From: Argentina anserina
Taxonomy: Eukaryota > Streptophyta > Magnoliopsida > Rosales > Rosaceae
DNA length: 64,000 nucleotides
Reading direction: 5' to 3'
Assembly (NCBI RefSeq): GCF_933775445.1
Contig: NC_065877.1
Coordinates: forward strand, 34,112,694-34,176,693
Position 1 is the first letter of the stretch, and each line of letters starts with the position of its first letter. The notes beneath the pieces were generated by a model. The model saw only the letters and a program-made list of their open reading frames with translations, was not told the DNA's origin and ran no database searches. Made by a program: the position numbers and the translations under genes. Positions 1 through 10,652 of this stretch are shown here, piece after piece.

Positions 1-692
1 GTTACGATACAGTTAGAGCTCTAGTCTGTCTGCCATAGTACTGCATGGAGGTAACGGGTGGTTATCTGATCATGGGTACTCAGCTTGTTTGGATGTTGGG
101 TGGCGGGTGGTTACCCAACATCAGCGGTATACTAAGTGAGGGGTAACGGATGTGTACCAGCGCTCATTAGTTACCATTTTGTGAAAGTATTAGAGTAACC
201 AGATGGGTTGCTCGTTTTCTCATGATTTTCATTATACTGTGTTGATGTGGAGTTGTGTCTTTTATGAGACGAGAGTTATTTTAATATTTTACTCATACAA
301 GCTGTAAAGCTTACCGGGTTTGTGTTGCAATCCCGGTGCACCAATTTCAATGGTGTAGGGGATACTTCCGCAGGTGCTGAGTAGTGGTGATTGAGTGACG
401 ACTCCGAAGACTCGAAGTCGATCGCATCCAGTCGTGGTGAGGTTCCAGCGTGGATTCTGTGTGTGATTTGGTGTGATTTTATTTGTGAGGTTGTTGTGAG
501 GATTATACAATTCCATTTGTTATATGTTGAATTATCATTTGGGTTTGTAATAATCGGCTTGATTGAGTCATATTTTAAACTCAGATGTGATCCGCTGTTA
601 CGCTTTAATGATTTCGATTTATTTGAGATTATTTGGTGTTTAACGACTTTAGAATTTTGAGTTTTTAAGCTCGAAATTTTGGGGTCGTTACA
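1..692 (+). repeat. 5' LTR, 3' portion only
   Basis: These 692 bases repeat at 7593-8284 with no difference that I can see. The LTR ends in ...GTTACA at 692, directly before the primer binding site. The start of this LTR and the upstream target-site duplication lie outside the window. Confidence 0.95.
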
Positions 693-694
693 GT

Positions 695-706
695 TGGTAT
701 CAGAGC
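695..706 (+). other. Primer binding site, initiator tRNA-Met
   Basis: TGGTATCAGAGC, two bases after the end of the 5' LTR, is the usual plant LTR-retrotransposon primer site. It is complementary to the 3' end of initiator methionine tRNA and primes minus-strand DNA synthesis. Confidence 0.9.
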
Positions 707-980
707 CTAAGTGGGTATTTGGCGATTATCAATATCATCCGGGAGCGATGATCCGACTGCAGGCGGGCCCCCATCACATGCTCCTCGGTATTGATATGTC
801 GTCGGGTACGCGAGAGTGTTTTAGGAGCCATACCTAATGGTTTGGTCCTCCGAGAAGTATCGTGATGATACTTCGATGATTCATCATATCCTGAAATTTC
901 ATGTTAATACCTATTGAATCTGTTTTAGTTGAATTCGAGATTTCACAAGTATTAACTAAGTGTTTCGTTGTTTGAAGGTG

Positions 981-3900
981 ATGAACGCTGATAAGGGCCG
1001 AGGACAGGGCCGAGGACGGGCGAGAGGACGTGGTCGAGGTAGGACCGCGGGCCGAGTCCGCAACGTGGAGAACCTTTATGAGGAGGCTGCTCCACAGGTA
1101 GAGCGGGTAGGCCGAGGTCGAGGTAGGGCCACAGGTCGAGTCCGCAACGTGGAGAACCTCTATGAGGAGGCTGCTCCGCAGGAGGAGCAGGATGAGCCAG
1201 CTCCTGCAGTTAGAGATGACGGTCGAGTGTTGAAGCTGATCAAGGATATTAGTGCACTGTCAGCTCCGACATTTCATGGGGGACTAGATCACATGGTAGC
1301 TGACCATTGGATCGAGGGTATGGAGGCTTATTTTGAGTTGATGGAGTGCACAGAGATTGAGAAGAGAAAGATAGCTACATTCTTTCTCAAGGGTGATGCT
1401 CTAGATTGGTGGAAGAGCATGAGACAGACTGTGGATGTGTCTACATTCACATGGGGAGATTTCACCACCATATTCCAAGAGAAGTATTTTCCAGCCTCAG
1501 TACAGGAGGACTTAGAGTTGGAGTTTCTGGCATTGGTGCAGGGAGACATGACCATTAGAGAGTATGATGCTCGATTCTCGCAACTGTATCGGTATGTCAG
1601 GCCTATGGGTGCGACTGCTTTAGCTCAGAAGTATCTACGTGGGCTGAAACAAGAGTACAAGACCATGATATCAGTCCTTTGCCTGACTTCACGGGAGCAG
1701 ATATTTGAGAGTGCTATGAGTTTGGAGCAAGCAGAGAAGACTCGAGCAGGTGATGTGGGGAACAGAGATGCGAAGGGGAAAGGCAAGGCAGTCTATACAG
1801 GCAGCGAGCACTCAGGACCGAAGGATAGGTCATGGAAGAGGCCAAGACCCCACTATCAGGCCCCGATAAGAGCACCACCCCTAGCTATCAGGGCAGCACC
1901 AGTCAGACCATTAGCAGCAGTGAGGTGTTATGGTTGCAATGAGATGGGACATTACGCCTCAGCATGTCCGAAACCGAGGAGAGGAGGGTGCCACCGGTGC
2001 GGGCAGGTGGGGCACATAGCTCGAGATTGTACCCGACCACTTCCGGGTAGACAGGAACGGCCGCAGAGACAGCTACCAGCAGGCCAAGCTAGAGTGTTCG
2101 CAGTGGGTCAGCGAGACACAGGAGTGGAAGGTACATTATCGCTCTTTGACTACCTTGCTAGAGTGCTGTTTGATACGGGAGCATCGCATTCATTCATTGC
2201 TAGTTCAGTAGTGGAGATGCTAGGATTGATTCCTACACCTCTCGGGGACGCCTTATGTGTCACTTCACCCCTTGGAGTGTCACTTGAGTTAGAGACGATC
2301 TGCAAAGCTTGTCCGATCTTGATTGGAAGTAGAGAGTTCTCTGCTTCGTTGATTGTGATTCCGGATCACACTTATGATGTGATCTTGGGTATTGATTGGT
2401 TGAGACCACAGCATGCTGTGATTGATTGTTTTGACATGGTGGTGTCATTTCATAGACCTGGGGAGCCAGTGTTTCGTTATCGTTGCCTCAGGTCAGATAA
2501 CGCCATGAGATCAGGAGTTTTAGCACATGTAGAGTCGGGGGATCAGAAAGTGACTATCGCAGGCATTGTGGTGGTATCTGAGTTCGGTGAAGTGTTCCAA
2601 GAGATACCGGGACTACCACCTCGAAGGGTGGTAGATTTCTGCATTGATGTAGTACCTGGTACGGCACCTGTGTCAAAGGCGCCCTATAGAATGGGACAGA
2701 ATGAACTTAAGGAGCTGAAGGTACAGATCGATGAGCTATTAGACCAAGGGTTCATTAGACCTAGTGTTTCACCTTGGGGAGCACCGGTGTTATTCGTGAA
2801 GAAGAAAGATGGTTCACTACGGTTGTGTGTGGACTACAGAGAGCTGAACAAGGTGACCATCAAGAATAGGTATCCCTTACCTAGGATTGATGACTTGTTC
2901 GATCAGCTCAAAGGTGCTACAGTGTTCTCTAAGATTGATTTGAGATCCGGTTATCATCAACTCAGAGTGAAGGAAGAAGATATATCGAAGACAGCCTTCA
3001 GGACCCGGTATGGACATTATGAGTTTGTCGTCATGCCATTTGGTCTAACGAATGCACCAGCTGTCTTCATGAGTTTGATGAACCAAGTATTTAGTCCGTA
3101 CTTGGATGAGTTCGTAGTGGTGTTTGTGGATGATATTCTGATATACTCCAAGACACGAGAGGAACATGTGGTGCACCTGAGAACAGTGTTGCAGACTTTG
3201 AAGGAGGCGAGACTGTATGCCAAGCTAGAGAAGTGTGAGTTCTGGAAAGAAGAGGTCAAATTCCTTGGTCATGTTGTCTCAAAAGATGGAGTACTAGTGG
3301 ACCCAGCAAAGGTAGAGGCAGTGAAGAATTGGAGTCGTCCAAAGAACCCTACAGAGATACGTAGTTTCCTCGGGTTGGCAGGTTACTACAGGAGGTTTAT
3401 CGAGGGGTTTTCTAGTATCGCATCTTCATTGACCAAGTTGACCAAGAAAGATACTCCGTTTGTGTGGACGGATGCATGTGAGGAAGCATTCAACAAACTA
3501 AAGACTAGACTGACCACAGCTCCAGTGTTGACGATTCCCTCTAGTGGTGGTGGCTATGTCATTTACAGTGATGCTTCACTCCAGGGTTTGGGTTGTGTGT
3601 TGATGCAGCATGGAGGAGTCGTTGCATATGGCTCGAGACAGTTGAAGATTCATGAGAAGAATTATCCGACACACGACCTAGAGCTTGCGGCAGTTGTATT
3701 TGCCCTGAAGATTTGGAGACATTACTTGTATGGTGAGAAATTTCAACTCTTCTCAGATCATAAGAGTTTGAAGTACTTGTTCTCACAGAAGGAGCTGAAT
3801 ATGAGGCAGAGGAGGTGGATGGAACTCCTCAAGGACTATGACTTCACATTAGAGTACCACCCGGGGAAGGCAAATGTGGTGGCTGATGCCTTGAGCAGAA

Positions 3901-5474
3901 AACCGAGAGGCGTGGTAGCTTCACTTATGGTCCAGGAATGGTTCATGCTAGAAGCTGCATCAGAGTTTGATTTGGTACCATCGGGAGGAGAACCGAGGGC
4001 CTTTCTTGGTAGTGTCACGGTGCAACCCACATTGATCACGAGGATCATACAGGGTCAGGCGCAGGATAGACTCTCACGAGCTAAGTTGGCGGATCTTGTA
4101 GTTGATACGCTTGATGGGTGTCCTTCTGAGTGGAGAGTTGGACCCGATGGAGGGTTGAGGTTTGGGGCAAGATTGTGTGTCCCAGATTGTGATGATCTTC
4201 GGGAGGAGGTTCTTCGTACGGCACATCGTTCACGCTATACTGTCCATCCAGGGAACACCAAGATGTACAAGGACCTATGCAGACAATTCTGGTGGAACGG
4301 TATGAAGAAAGATGTAGCAGAGTTTGTATCGAAGTGCCTTACATGTCAGCAAGTGAAAGCAGAGCATCAACGACCAGCTGGCATGTTGAAACCACTGACT
4401 ATTCCTCTTTGGAAGTGGGAGCAGATATCTATGGATTTTGTGACCGGGTTGCCTAGATCGAAGAAGGGTCACGATGCCATATGGGTGATTGTCGATCGAT
4501 TGACGAAGTCGGCTCATTTTCTCCCAGTGTCGATGAAGTACTCAGTGGACGTGCTTGGGAAACTATATGTGGATGAGGTAGTGAGACTTCATGGTGCTCC
4601 AGTTTCTATTGTTTCCGATAGAGATGCACGTTTCACTTCGAAGTTCTGGGGTGGTTTGCAGAAGGCGATGGGCACCACCTTAGATATGAGTACAGCTTTT
4701 CACCCTCAGACGGATGGACAGACGGAAAGGGTGAATCAGGTGATGGAAGACATGTTGAGAGCGTGTGTGTTGGATTTCAAGGGTAGCTGGGAAGATCATT
4801 TGAGATTGATTGAGTTTGCCTACAACAACAGCTACCACTCTAGCATCGGTATGGCACCTTATGAGGCACTTTATGGTAGACCCTGTCGATCTCCGATCTG
4901 TTGGGCCGAAGTTGGTGATGAGGCACTGATGGGTCCAGAGGTGGTTCAGGAAACCACTGAGAAGATCTCGATCATTCGGGATAGAATCCGGACCGCTCAG
5001 AGTAGACAGAAGAGCTATGCAGACCTGAAGAGGAGACATGTGGAGTTTGAGATTGGTGACCATGTGTTCTTGAAGGTTTCACCTATGAGAGGTGTAGTGA
5101 GATTCGGCAAGAAGGGAAAGTTGACACCGAGGTATGTTGGGCCTTTTGAGATACTTGAGAAAGTGGGCGAACTAGCATATCGACTAGCCTTGCCTACTAG
5201 CATGTCGGGCGTTCACAACGTCTTCCACATTTCCATGCTGAGGAAGTATGTACCAGATGAGTCACATGTGATCGATCATAGCACCATTGAAGTGAAGGAA
5301 AATGCCACTTTTGTTGTCGAGCCGGTTCGTATCCTGGATAGATCCACTAAGAAGCTACGGAGGAGAGAAGTTGGGCTAGTCAAGGTGTTGTGGAGTCACC
5401 ATGATGAGGGTGATGCATCTTGGGAGCTAGAGTCAGACATAATGACCAGATATCCACATTTGTTTGTTGAGTGA
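981..5474 (+). CDS. Gag-Pol polyprotein of gypsy retrotransposon
   Basis: One uninterrupted ORF of 1,497 aa; ATG at 981 is chosen because the frame upstream has only a GTG. Order of domains: an Arg/Gly-rich N-terminus with an in-frame tandem duplication ([16 protein letters not shown] occurs twice); retrotransposon Gag; two CCHC zinc knuckles (Cys316 and Cys337 onwards); aspartic protease with DTGAS at 398-402; reverse transcriptase with FVDD at 715-718; RNase H starting around the YSDAS motif (Asp864); integrase with an HHCC zinc finger (about 1081-1125) and DD35E catalytic residues Asp1152, Asp1213 and Glu1249; and a chromodomain-like tail ending [23 protein letters not shown] order defines Ty3/gypsy. 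All catalytic residues I can check are present, so the protein is probably functional. It would make virus-like particles, copy the RNA and integrate the cDNA. Confidence 0.96.
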   Translation: MNADKGRGQGRGRARGRGRGRTAGRVRNVENLYEEAAPQVERVGRGRGRATGRVRNVENLYEEAAPQEEQDEPAPAVRDDGRVLKLIKDISALSAPTFHGGLDHMVADHWIEGMEAYFELMECTEIEKRKIATFFLKGDALDWWKSMRQTVDVSTFTWGDFTTIFQEKYFPASVQEDLELEFLALVQGDMTIREYDARFSQLYRYVRPMGATALAQKYLRGLKQEYKTMISVLCLTSREQIFESAMSLEQAEKTRAGDVGNRDAKGKGKAVYTGSEHSGPKDRSWKRPRPHYQAPIRAPPLAIRAAPVRPLAAVRCYGCNEMGHYASACPKPRRGGCHRCGQVGHIARDCTRPLPGRQERPQRQLPAGQARVFAVGQRDTGVEGTLSLFDYLARVLFDTGASHSFIASSVVEMLGLIPTPLGDALCVTSPLGVSLELETICKACPILIGSREFSASLIVIPDHTYDVILGIDWLRPQHAVIDCFDMVVSFHRPGEPVFRYRCLRSDNAMRSGVLAHVESGDQKVTIAGIVVVSEFGEVFQEIPGLPPRRVVDFCIDVVPGTAPVSKAPYRMGQNELKELKVQIDELLDQGFIRPSVSPWGAPVLFVKKKDGSLRLCVDYRELNKVTIKNRYPLPRIDDLFDQLKGATVFSKIDLRSGYHQLRVKEEDISKTAFRTRYGHYEFVVMPFGLTNAPAVFMSLMNQVFSPYLDEFVVVFVDDILIYSKTREEHVVHLRTVLQTLKEARLYAKLEKCEFWKEEVKFLGHVVSKDGVLVDPAKVEAVKNWSRPKNPTEIRSFLGLAGYYRRFIEGFSSIASSLTKLTKKDTPFVWTDACEEAFNKLKTRLTTAPVLTIPSSGGGYVIYSDASLQGLGCVLMQHGGVVAYGSRQLKIHEKNYPTHDLELAAVVFALKIWRHYLYGEKFQLFSDHKSLKYLFSQKELNMRQRRWMELLKDYDFTLEYHPGKANVVADALSRKPRGVVASLMVQEWFMLEAASEFDLVPSGGEPRAFLGSVTVQPTLITRIIQGQAQDRLSRAKLADLVVDTLDGCPSEWRVGPDGGLRFGARLCVPDCDDLREEVLRTAHRSRYTVHPGNTKMYKDLCRQFWWNGMKKDVAEFVSKCLTCQQVKAEHQRPAGMLKPLTIPLWKWEQISMDFVTGLPRSKKGHDAIWVIVDRLTKSAHFLPVSMKYSVDVLGKLYVDEVVRLHGAPVSIVSDRDARFTSKFWGGLQKAMGTTLDMSTAFHPQTDGQTERVNQVMEDMLRACVLDFKGSWEDHLRLIEFAYNNSYHSSIGMAPYEALYGRPCRSPICWAEVGDEALMGPEVVQETTEKISIIRDRIRTAQSRQKSYADLKRRHVEFEIGDHVFLKVSPMRGVVRFGKKGKLTPRYVGPFEILEKVGELAYRLALPTSMSGVHNVFHISMLRKYVPDESHVIDHSTIEVKENATFVVEPVRILDRSTKKLRRREVGLVKVLWSHHDEGDASWELESDIMTRYPHLFVE

Positions 5475-5500
5475 GCTTGAATTTCGGGACGAAATTCCTT

Positions 5501-5514
5501 TAAGGGGGGTAGAT
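5501..5514 (+). other. Polypurine tract
   Basis: The purine run AAGGGGGG plus GTAGAT lies immediately before the 3' LTR start. It is the expected plus-strand primer. The preceding motif GGGACGAAATTCCTTTAAGG is typical of plant Tekay/Del elements, from memory of the family. Confidence 0.85.
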
Positions 5515-5831
5515 TGTAATAACCCCATTTGTTCAAACAATATTTGAGATGAAATAATTCTATAAGTTTTGGAATTCATTTAAATGGAATTTGATTTGTT
5601 TGCGTTGTTTTGAAACGAAAAACGGAAACGTTTTCGGAACGTTTATTAAGAAAAACGTTACGTTTCCGAACTAAATTATCGACTTTTATTCCGTCGCTCG
5701 GTTGCAAAAACTTCCTTCATGAAAGTTGTAGAGCTCGTCGTTACGAGTTCGTGGATATGTGACGCGTTCTAATCGGACGACGTACGTAAAAGTTATTAAC
5801 GCCGGAAGTTAGTTTCCGATTTGGAAACTAG

Positions 5832-5840
5832 TATAAATAG
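5832..5840 (+). promoter_or_regulatory. LTR core promoter TATA box
   Basis: TATAAATAG lies 318 bp into the LTR and is followed by a pyrimidine-rich leader. The solo LTR has TATAAAA at the matching place (10974). Transcription would start about 30 bp downstream, making a short U3 and an unusually long R-U5 of about 2.4 kb. Confidence 0.65.
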
Positions 5841-6163
5841 ACATTTAGGGGATTAGGGTTTCCTTAATCAGAAACCCTCCCTCTCTCCTTTCATTCGCCG
5901 CTCTCTCTCTCTCTCTCTCTCTCACTCACCCCGAGCTCTCCCTCTCTCCGAAAATCCTCTCACCGATCGGCCTCCTTCCAAGACGCCGTGAAGTACACCG
6001 CCCAGCCTAGCATCGCCGCAAGGACTCCCTCAGCCACCCTCGAGCTCGCCACACCTCCCCGCGCCGGCGTGAGTTCCTCCGCACCAACCCGAGACCTGCA
6101 GATTTCATCGTCGCTGGCACACCTTCCTCCGACGATCACCGGTGACTCCAAGGCGTGGTTTAG

Positions 6164-6960
6164 GTAAGGGTGAGTTGATTTAGTCGATTGCTTGATTGTT
6201 TGGTGTGGTTTTGTTGGATTGGGGAGGTTTGGTTGCAGATCGGGGACGGAGGAAGGAGGAGGGGGACACCGCCGCCTTAAGCGGCGCGTGTGGGAGTGTG
6301 TAAGAGTCTAGGGGCGGCATGAGGCAGTGGAGGAGGAAGGGAAAAGAAAAGGGAGTGATTTTGGGCCGGGGGTGGCGTCACACGCGCCGTGGGTGGCTTC
6401 GGCGAGTGAGCCCCACGCGCCGCCTGCCGGCGGGTGGCGCGTGTGCCCCACGCGCCGCCACGTGCGGCGGTGTGAAAATATTTTCCGATAGGGGTATTTT
6501 GGTAATTTACTGTGTACGGTAAAAGTAAAAGTAATTTTTATTTACTGCGGTAAATGTAATTAAGTTTTACCTACGGTAAATGTAATTATAATTTACTTTC
6601 AGTAAATGTAAAAAGTAAATTGTAAAAAGGGTAATTTAGTAAATTTTATTTACTGAATTTGTATTTACATTAAATCGTATGTATACGTACAGAAATACGT
6701 ATTAATATTTATACGTACAGAAATACGTATTAATATTTATACGTACAGAAATACGTATTAATATTTATACGTACAGAAATACGTATTAATATTTATACGT
6801 ACAGAAATACGTACTAATGGAGTATTGTACAGTAACCGTGAATAGTGAACAGTGAACAGTAACTTCGTATAACCAAAATTGCTGAACAGTACCGTATATT
6901 ACTGTTTTGGCATTTAAAGGTTTACGAAACGATTCTAAATTCTTGTTTTATCTTTTTAAG
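6164..6960 (+). other. Candidate intron in the LTR leader
   Basis: A donor TTTAG/GTAAGGGTGAG at 6164 and an acceptor TTATCTTTTTAAG/GTGATCG ending at 6960 flank the GC-rich and minisatellite part of the LTR. The solo LTR keeps both ends in the same places (TCGAG/GTATGG at 11446 and TTATCTTTTCAAG/GTGATCG ending 12179) although the sequence between differs. Conservation of the ends suggests a spliced leader. This is an inference without transcript data. Confidence 0.35.
6683..6816 (+). repeat. 28-bp minisatellite inside the LTR
   Basis: Copies of ATACGTACAGAAATACGTAT plus TAATATTT start at 6683, 6711, 6739, 6767 and 6795. The first four full units are essentially identical and the last is partial. 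The matching region of the solo LTR (about 11920-12020) has only diverged, irregular GTAC-rich units, so the array expanded in the lineage of the full element. Confidence 0.9.
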
Positions 6961-8284
6961 GTGATCGCTAAATCGAGGAAAGGGATTATTATCGGAAATT
7001 GAGGAATTACGCTCAAGTCAATAAGGTGAGTAAAATCTCACGGAATTACGAATCTACCCTCGCGGTGATTCAACATTTTTGCAAGTGTGTTTATTAAATG
7101 AATTACAACATGTATATAATTTAGTGAGCTACATATATACAGTATAATGGTAATAAGTACATATATATATATAGTTCATTAAATTACTTACTGTTATTAA
7201 TTCATTTGAAAAGTCATTTCGGTGACAGAAAAATTGTGCATGTGTATGTGATTTCAATGGTACGATATGATGTGAGATTATCGTACATAATTTTTCAGGT
7301 GTTCATGAAATATGACATGTATAGGATATAGTGGACTATGTATATATTGTATAAATGGTAAATAAATACGAATATATATAGTTTGCTATATAATATACTG
7401 TTATGATTTTTATTGTGGATATATCGTGAAAGTTTTAAAACGTACAATATGATGTGTGATTATTGTACATGATTTTATCACGAAGAATGTGAAATATTGT
7501 GATTTGTCTTCGGACGTGATGTGTGGTACAATATGATGTGAGATTATTGTACATGTTCGGCAAGTCGGAACCTAGCCTTTGGCCGGGCGAAAGTTACGAT
7601 ACAGTTAGAGCTCTAGTCTGTCTGCCATAGTACTGCATGGAGGTAACGGGTGGTTATCTGATCATGGGTACTCAGCTTGTTTGGATGTTGGGTGGCGGGT
7701 GGTTACCCAACATCAGCGGTATACTAAGTGAGGGGTAACGGATGTGTACCAGCGCTCATTAGTTACCATTTTGTGAAAGTATTAGAGTAACCAGATGGGT
7801 TGCTCGTTTTCTCATGATTTTCATTATACTGTGTTGATGTGGAGTTGTGTCTTTTATGAGACGAGAGTTATTTTAATATTTTACTCATACAAGCTGTAAA
7901 GCTTACCGGGTTTGTGTTGCAATCCCGGTGCACCAATTTCAATGGTGTAGGGGATACTTCCGCAGGTGCTGAGTAGTGGTGATTGAGTGACGACTCCGAA
8001 GACTCGAAGTCGATCGCATCCAGTCGTGGTGAGGTTCCAGCGTGGATTCTGTGTGTGATTTGGTGTGATTTTATTTGTGAGGTTGTTGTGAGGATTATAC
8101 AATTCCATTTGTTATATGTTGAATTATCATTTGGGTTTGTAATAATCGGCTTGATTGAGTCATATTTTAAACTCAGATGTGATCCGCTGTTACGCTTTAA
8201 TGATTTCGATTTATTTGAGATTATTTGGTGTTTAACGACTTTAGAATTTTGAGTTTTTAAGCTCGAAATTTTGGGGTCGTTACA

Positions 8285-9052
8285 CCCTTCTACGACAGAA
8301 GGGTCGTCAAGGACCCGGCCGGGCTTGGAGAACTCTACTCTCTTCAGCAGCAACACAAGGACGGCCGTACTGACGACAGAAGCTTGAGCAATGGCTCCAT
8401 CGGTAAAGCTCCCAAGGCCCCGGAAGACTTGGTTCGAGGCTCGTTTGAGTTCACCAGCGCATTTATACAAAGGCTTAGAGCGCACGTTACCAAAACGGCT
8501 TTTGATTCATCGCTTCACTTGTCAACTTTTTCTCTAGTCTGTGCATACACATGGGTTTGTATGGTGAAGGCGGAAGAAATCAAAGGCGAGAAGACGGTTC
8601 TCATCTTCGGGGTCGACTCCAGATCCCGGTTGGACCCTCCAATACCTGCAACATATTTCGGTAACTGCGTTGTAGGTCGTGTAACAGTTGCAGAAACGAA
8701 AGGGCTTTTGGGTCGAGATGGGTTCGTTGTAGCTGTGAGGGCAATTGCCGAAGCTGTAAGGAGCCTGGAGAAAGGGGTTTTGAATGGAGCAGAGAATTGG
8801 GTTTCAAAATTCCTCGATTTTTCGGTATATGATAGGATATATTCCATTGCAGGGTCACATAGGTTTGAGATTTATGATACTGATTTTGGATGGGGAAAAC
8901 CAAAGAGGTATGAGGTCATTTTTATTGATAAGACAAGAGCAATTTCTCTTTCGGATTGCAAAAATGGTTGTGGAGGTGTTGAAGTTGGCTTGGTCCTGAA
9001 GAAAGAGTGTATGAAGGCTTTCGATTCTCTGTTTGCTAGTGTTGTGCATTAG
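8285..9052 (+). pseudogene. BAHD acyltransferase copy 1, 3' half, cut by the gypsy insertion
   Basis: From the first base after the LTR the frame is open and encodes PFYDRRVVKDPAGLGELYS and then the C-terminal BAHD domain, 255 codons to the stop at 9050-9052. It contains RSRLDPPIPATYFGNC and DFGWG (Asp at 8882), both diagnostic of anthocyanin/phenolic-glucoside acyl- and malonyltransferases that use CoA thioesters in the cytosol. The N-terminal half with HXXXD is not here; if it survives it lies beyond the 5' LTR, upstream of the window. The alignment to copy 2 (AEPFYDRTVV...) continues straight from the junction, so the gypsy element inserted at this codon. Apart from the insertion I see no stop or frameshift in this half, consistent with recent inactivation. 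A stop in the LTR just upstream (8258-8260) prevents an in-frame fusion from LTR sequence. Confidence 0.92.
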
Positions 9053-10652
9053 ATTTGCAGAAAGACAAATTCGCCAGATACTCTTTCGATGACGAATGTC
9101 CAATTATAAGCCCAATATTAAAGCCCTCTTTTTAAAATACATCAACACTCAATTTTTCTTTCAATCTATACCCAAAATCTTTTATAATCAATATTTATTC
9201 TTTTTATAAATATCTAATCTACCATTCTGATACATAAAAAGTTATATTAAATTATTTTCTTACTTTTAGGTTTTTACATCCATTTGACTATGGAATTAAT
9301 GAATTTCGTCCATAATTGTTTCATTGTTTTAAATTCATATTACTAAATTCAATCTATATATATACTCATCATTGAGTTATTCAATTTTGCAAGTTTTTCG
9401 TATCTCTTTATTGTTCTTCTTCCATCAATCTATCCAATTCTGTAAAATTTTACACAATTATTGTTTTTTAAGCAATTGGAGCTAGTAAAACGAAGATTAT
9501 ATGCGAAATTCTTATCGTGAGGTACGTACACATCTTTGTTCTTGAATGATATTTTATTTTCTTCATGTTCGATATATTATAACATAAATCCACTGTAAGA
9601 GATATAATATTGTTTTTTGGGACGAGAAGCATAGGTAATATATATACAATACAAAATCTAATAAAGAGGTACATTCAATTATATATATGCGTGTTTTCCT
9701 TGATAATAGGTATAATATAAAATTTCCCTACGTCAAGAAAATGCTCATAATCATGAGGTTGAAATTAAAAGAGATACCTATTAACTAGGTTGTCTCGTAC
9801 CTATTAACCAGGTTAACAATGTTAACTTCTACTTTTATGTTAGGTTATAAAGAGATGAATGAATATAGAAAAATTAGTGTTGCAAATAACAACCTACCAA
9901 TTTTCAAGTTTCCGCTTTAAAGATTTACTTTTAAGATAGATTGTTGGTTGAATCACTTAAGTATGATTATGTGTATTTATGTGTGAAACTACCTACTCCC
10001 AAGTATATGAGGTCAAGTAGTAAGGGAAAGTGTAGAGTATCGTACCCGAGAGATTGGGGGAAACTCAACTCTAACTAGATTTCTGCAAGAAAAAACTAGA
10101 AAAACATGCATTCTAACTTTTTACAAATTCACAACCTTAGCCCTTTGGAAGATAAAAGTCATGGAGATGGTATTAACAAATGGTAGTGAATCGACTTGGT
10201 TGATTTTAAAATTAAACTAAGCAAATTAATTCTTGCACAAAAACAACAAAGAAATGTAAATGTAGAGCTAGAATCAATAGAGGAGTAGATACTTAGGCAT
10301 TGCACATAGCCTTACTTATGCACAAATGTAACTCAAGATTAATGCATAAACATGTTTGACAAACTTCTCCCTAGTGTTTTGGTGAAGCTACCAAGAAACC
10401 AACTAATCATGCAATTTAACAAAGTCTTTTGGAGCCAAATTAAATCACACAACCTTAGTCACAATTATATTAACTTATAATACAAGTGGGCTATGTACCA
10501 CAAGCATAACATCCCCTTAGAGTAATTACACTCATTACACAAGCATTAAGTTCAAGGTAAAAAATTCAAGCAACTTAATATTTCCCATAAGAAACACTAA
10601 GCCACCACCTAAATGCTACTCATGCTCACGGATTCAAGAAGTTGTCAAGTTC
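9053..10652. other. AT-rich intergenic DNA, no gene seen
   Basis: The first part would hold the 3' UTR of BAHD copy 1. From about 9950 the text (for example GTATCGTACCCGAGAGATTG) resembles non-coding internal sequence of older plant retrotransposons, and it continues on the other side of the solo LTR (13593 onwards). I cannot assign a family. No ORF of note. Confidence 0.5.

Larger units (their letters stand above)
1..8284 (+). mobile_element. Ty3/gypsy LTR retrotransposon (chromovirus, Tekay/Del-like), 5' end cut by window
   Basis: The element is ordered LTR - tRNA-Met primer site - single gag-pol ORF - polypurine tract - LTR, all on the plus strand. Its 3' LTR is 2.77 kb; only the last 692 bp of the 5' LTR are inside the window. 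The visible 5' LTR (1-692) and the matching part of the 3' LTR (7593-8284) look identical by eye, and the 1,497-aa ORF has no stop or frameshift, so insertion is recent and the copy may be autonomous. Long LTRs, the initiator-Met primer site, a polypurine tract of six Gs and a chromodomain-like C-terminus fit the Tekay/Del lineage; that lineage name is inference. It has inserted in the middle of a BAHD acyltransferase ORF whose 3' half starts at 8285. Confidence 0.95.
5515..8284 (+). repeat. 3' LTR of the gypsy element
   Basis: Begins TGTAATAACCCC and ends GGGGTCGTTACA, 2,770 bp. It contains a TATA box at 5832, a CT microsatellite near 5903-5922, a GC-rich block (6240-6475) with repeated CACGCGCCGCC, an AT-rich stretch of TTTACNNNNGTAAATGTA motifs (about 6500-6660), and a 28-bp minisatellite. 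It is homologous to the solo LTR at 10653-13592. The five bases after it, CCCTT, start the interrupted BAHD coding sequence. Confidence 0.95.

Noticed and set aside
289..660. Short ORFs on both strands inside the LTR (repeated at 7881-8252)
   Set aside because: They occur in both LTR copies, match no protein and overlap each other; ordinary LTR text.
5960..6522. ORFs in the GC-rich part of the LTR, also at 10995-11762
   Set aside because: High GC gives chance open frames; they do not align between the two LTRs as conserved proteins.
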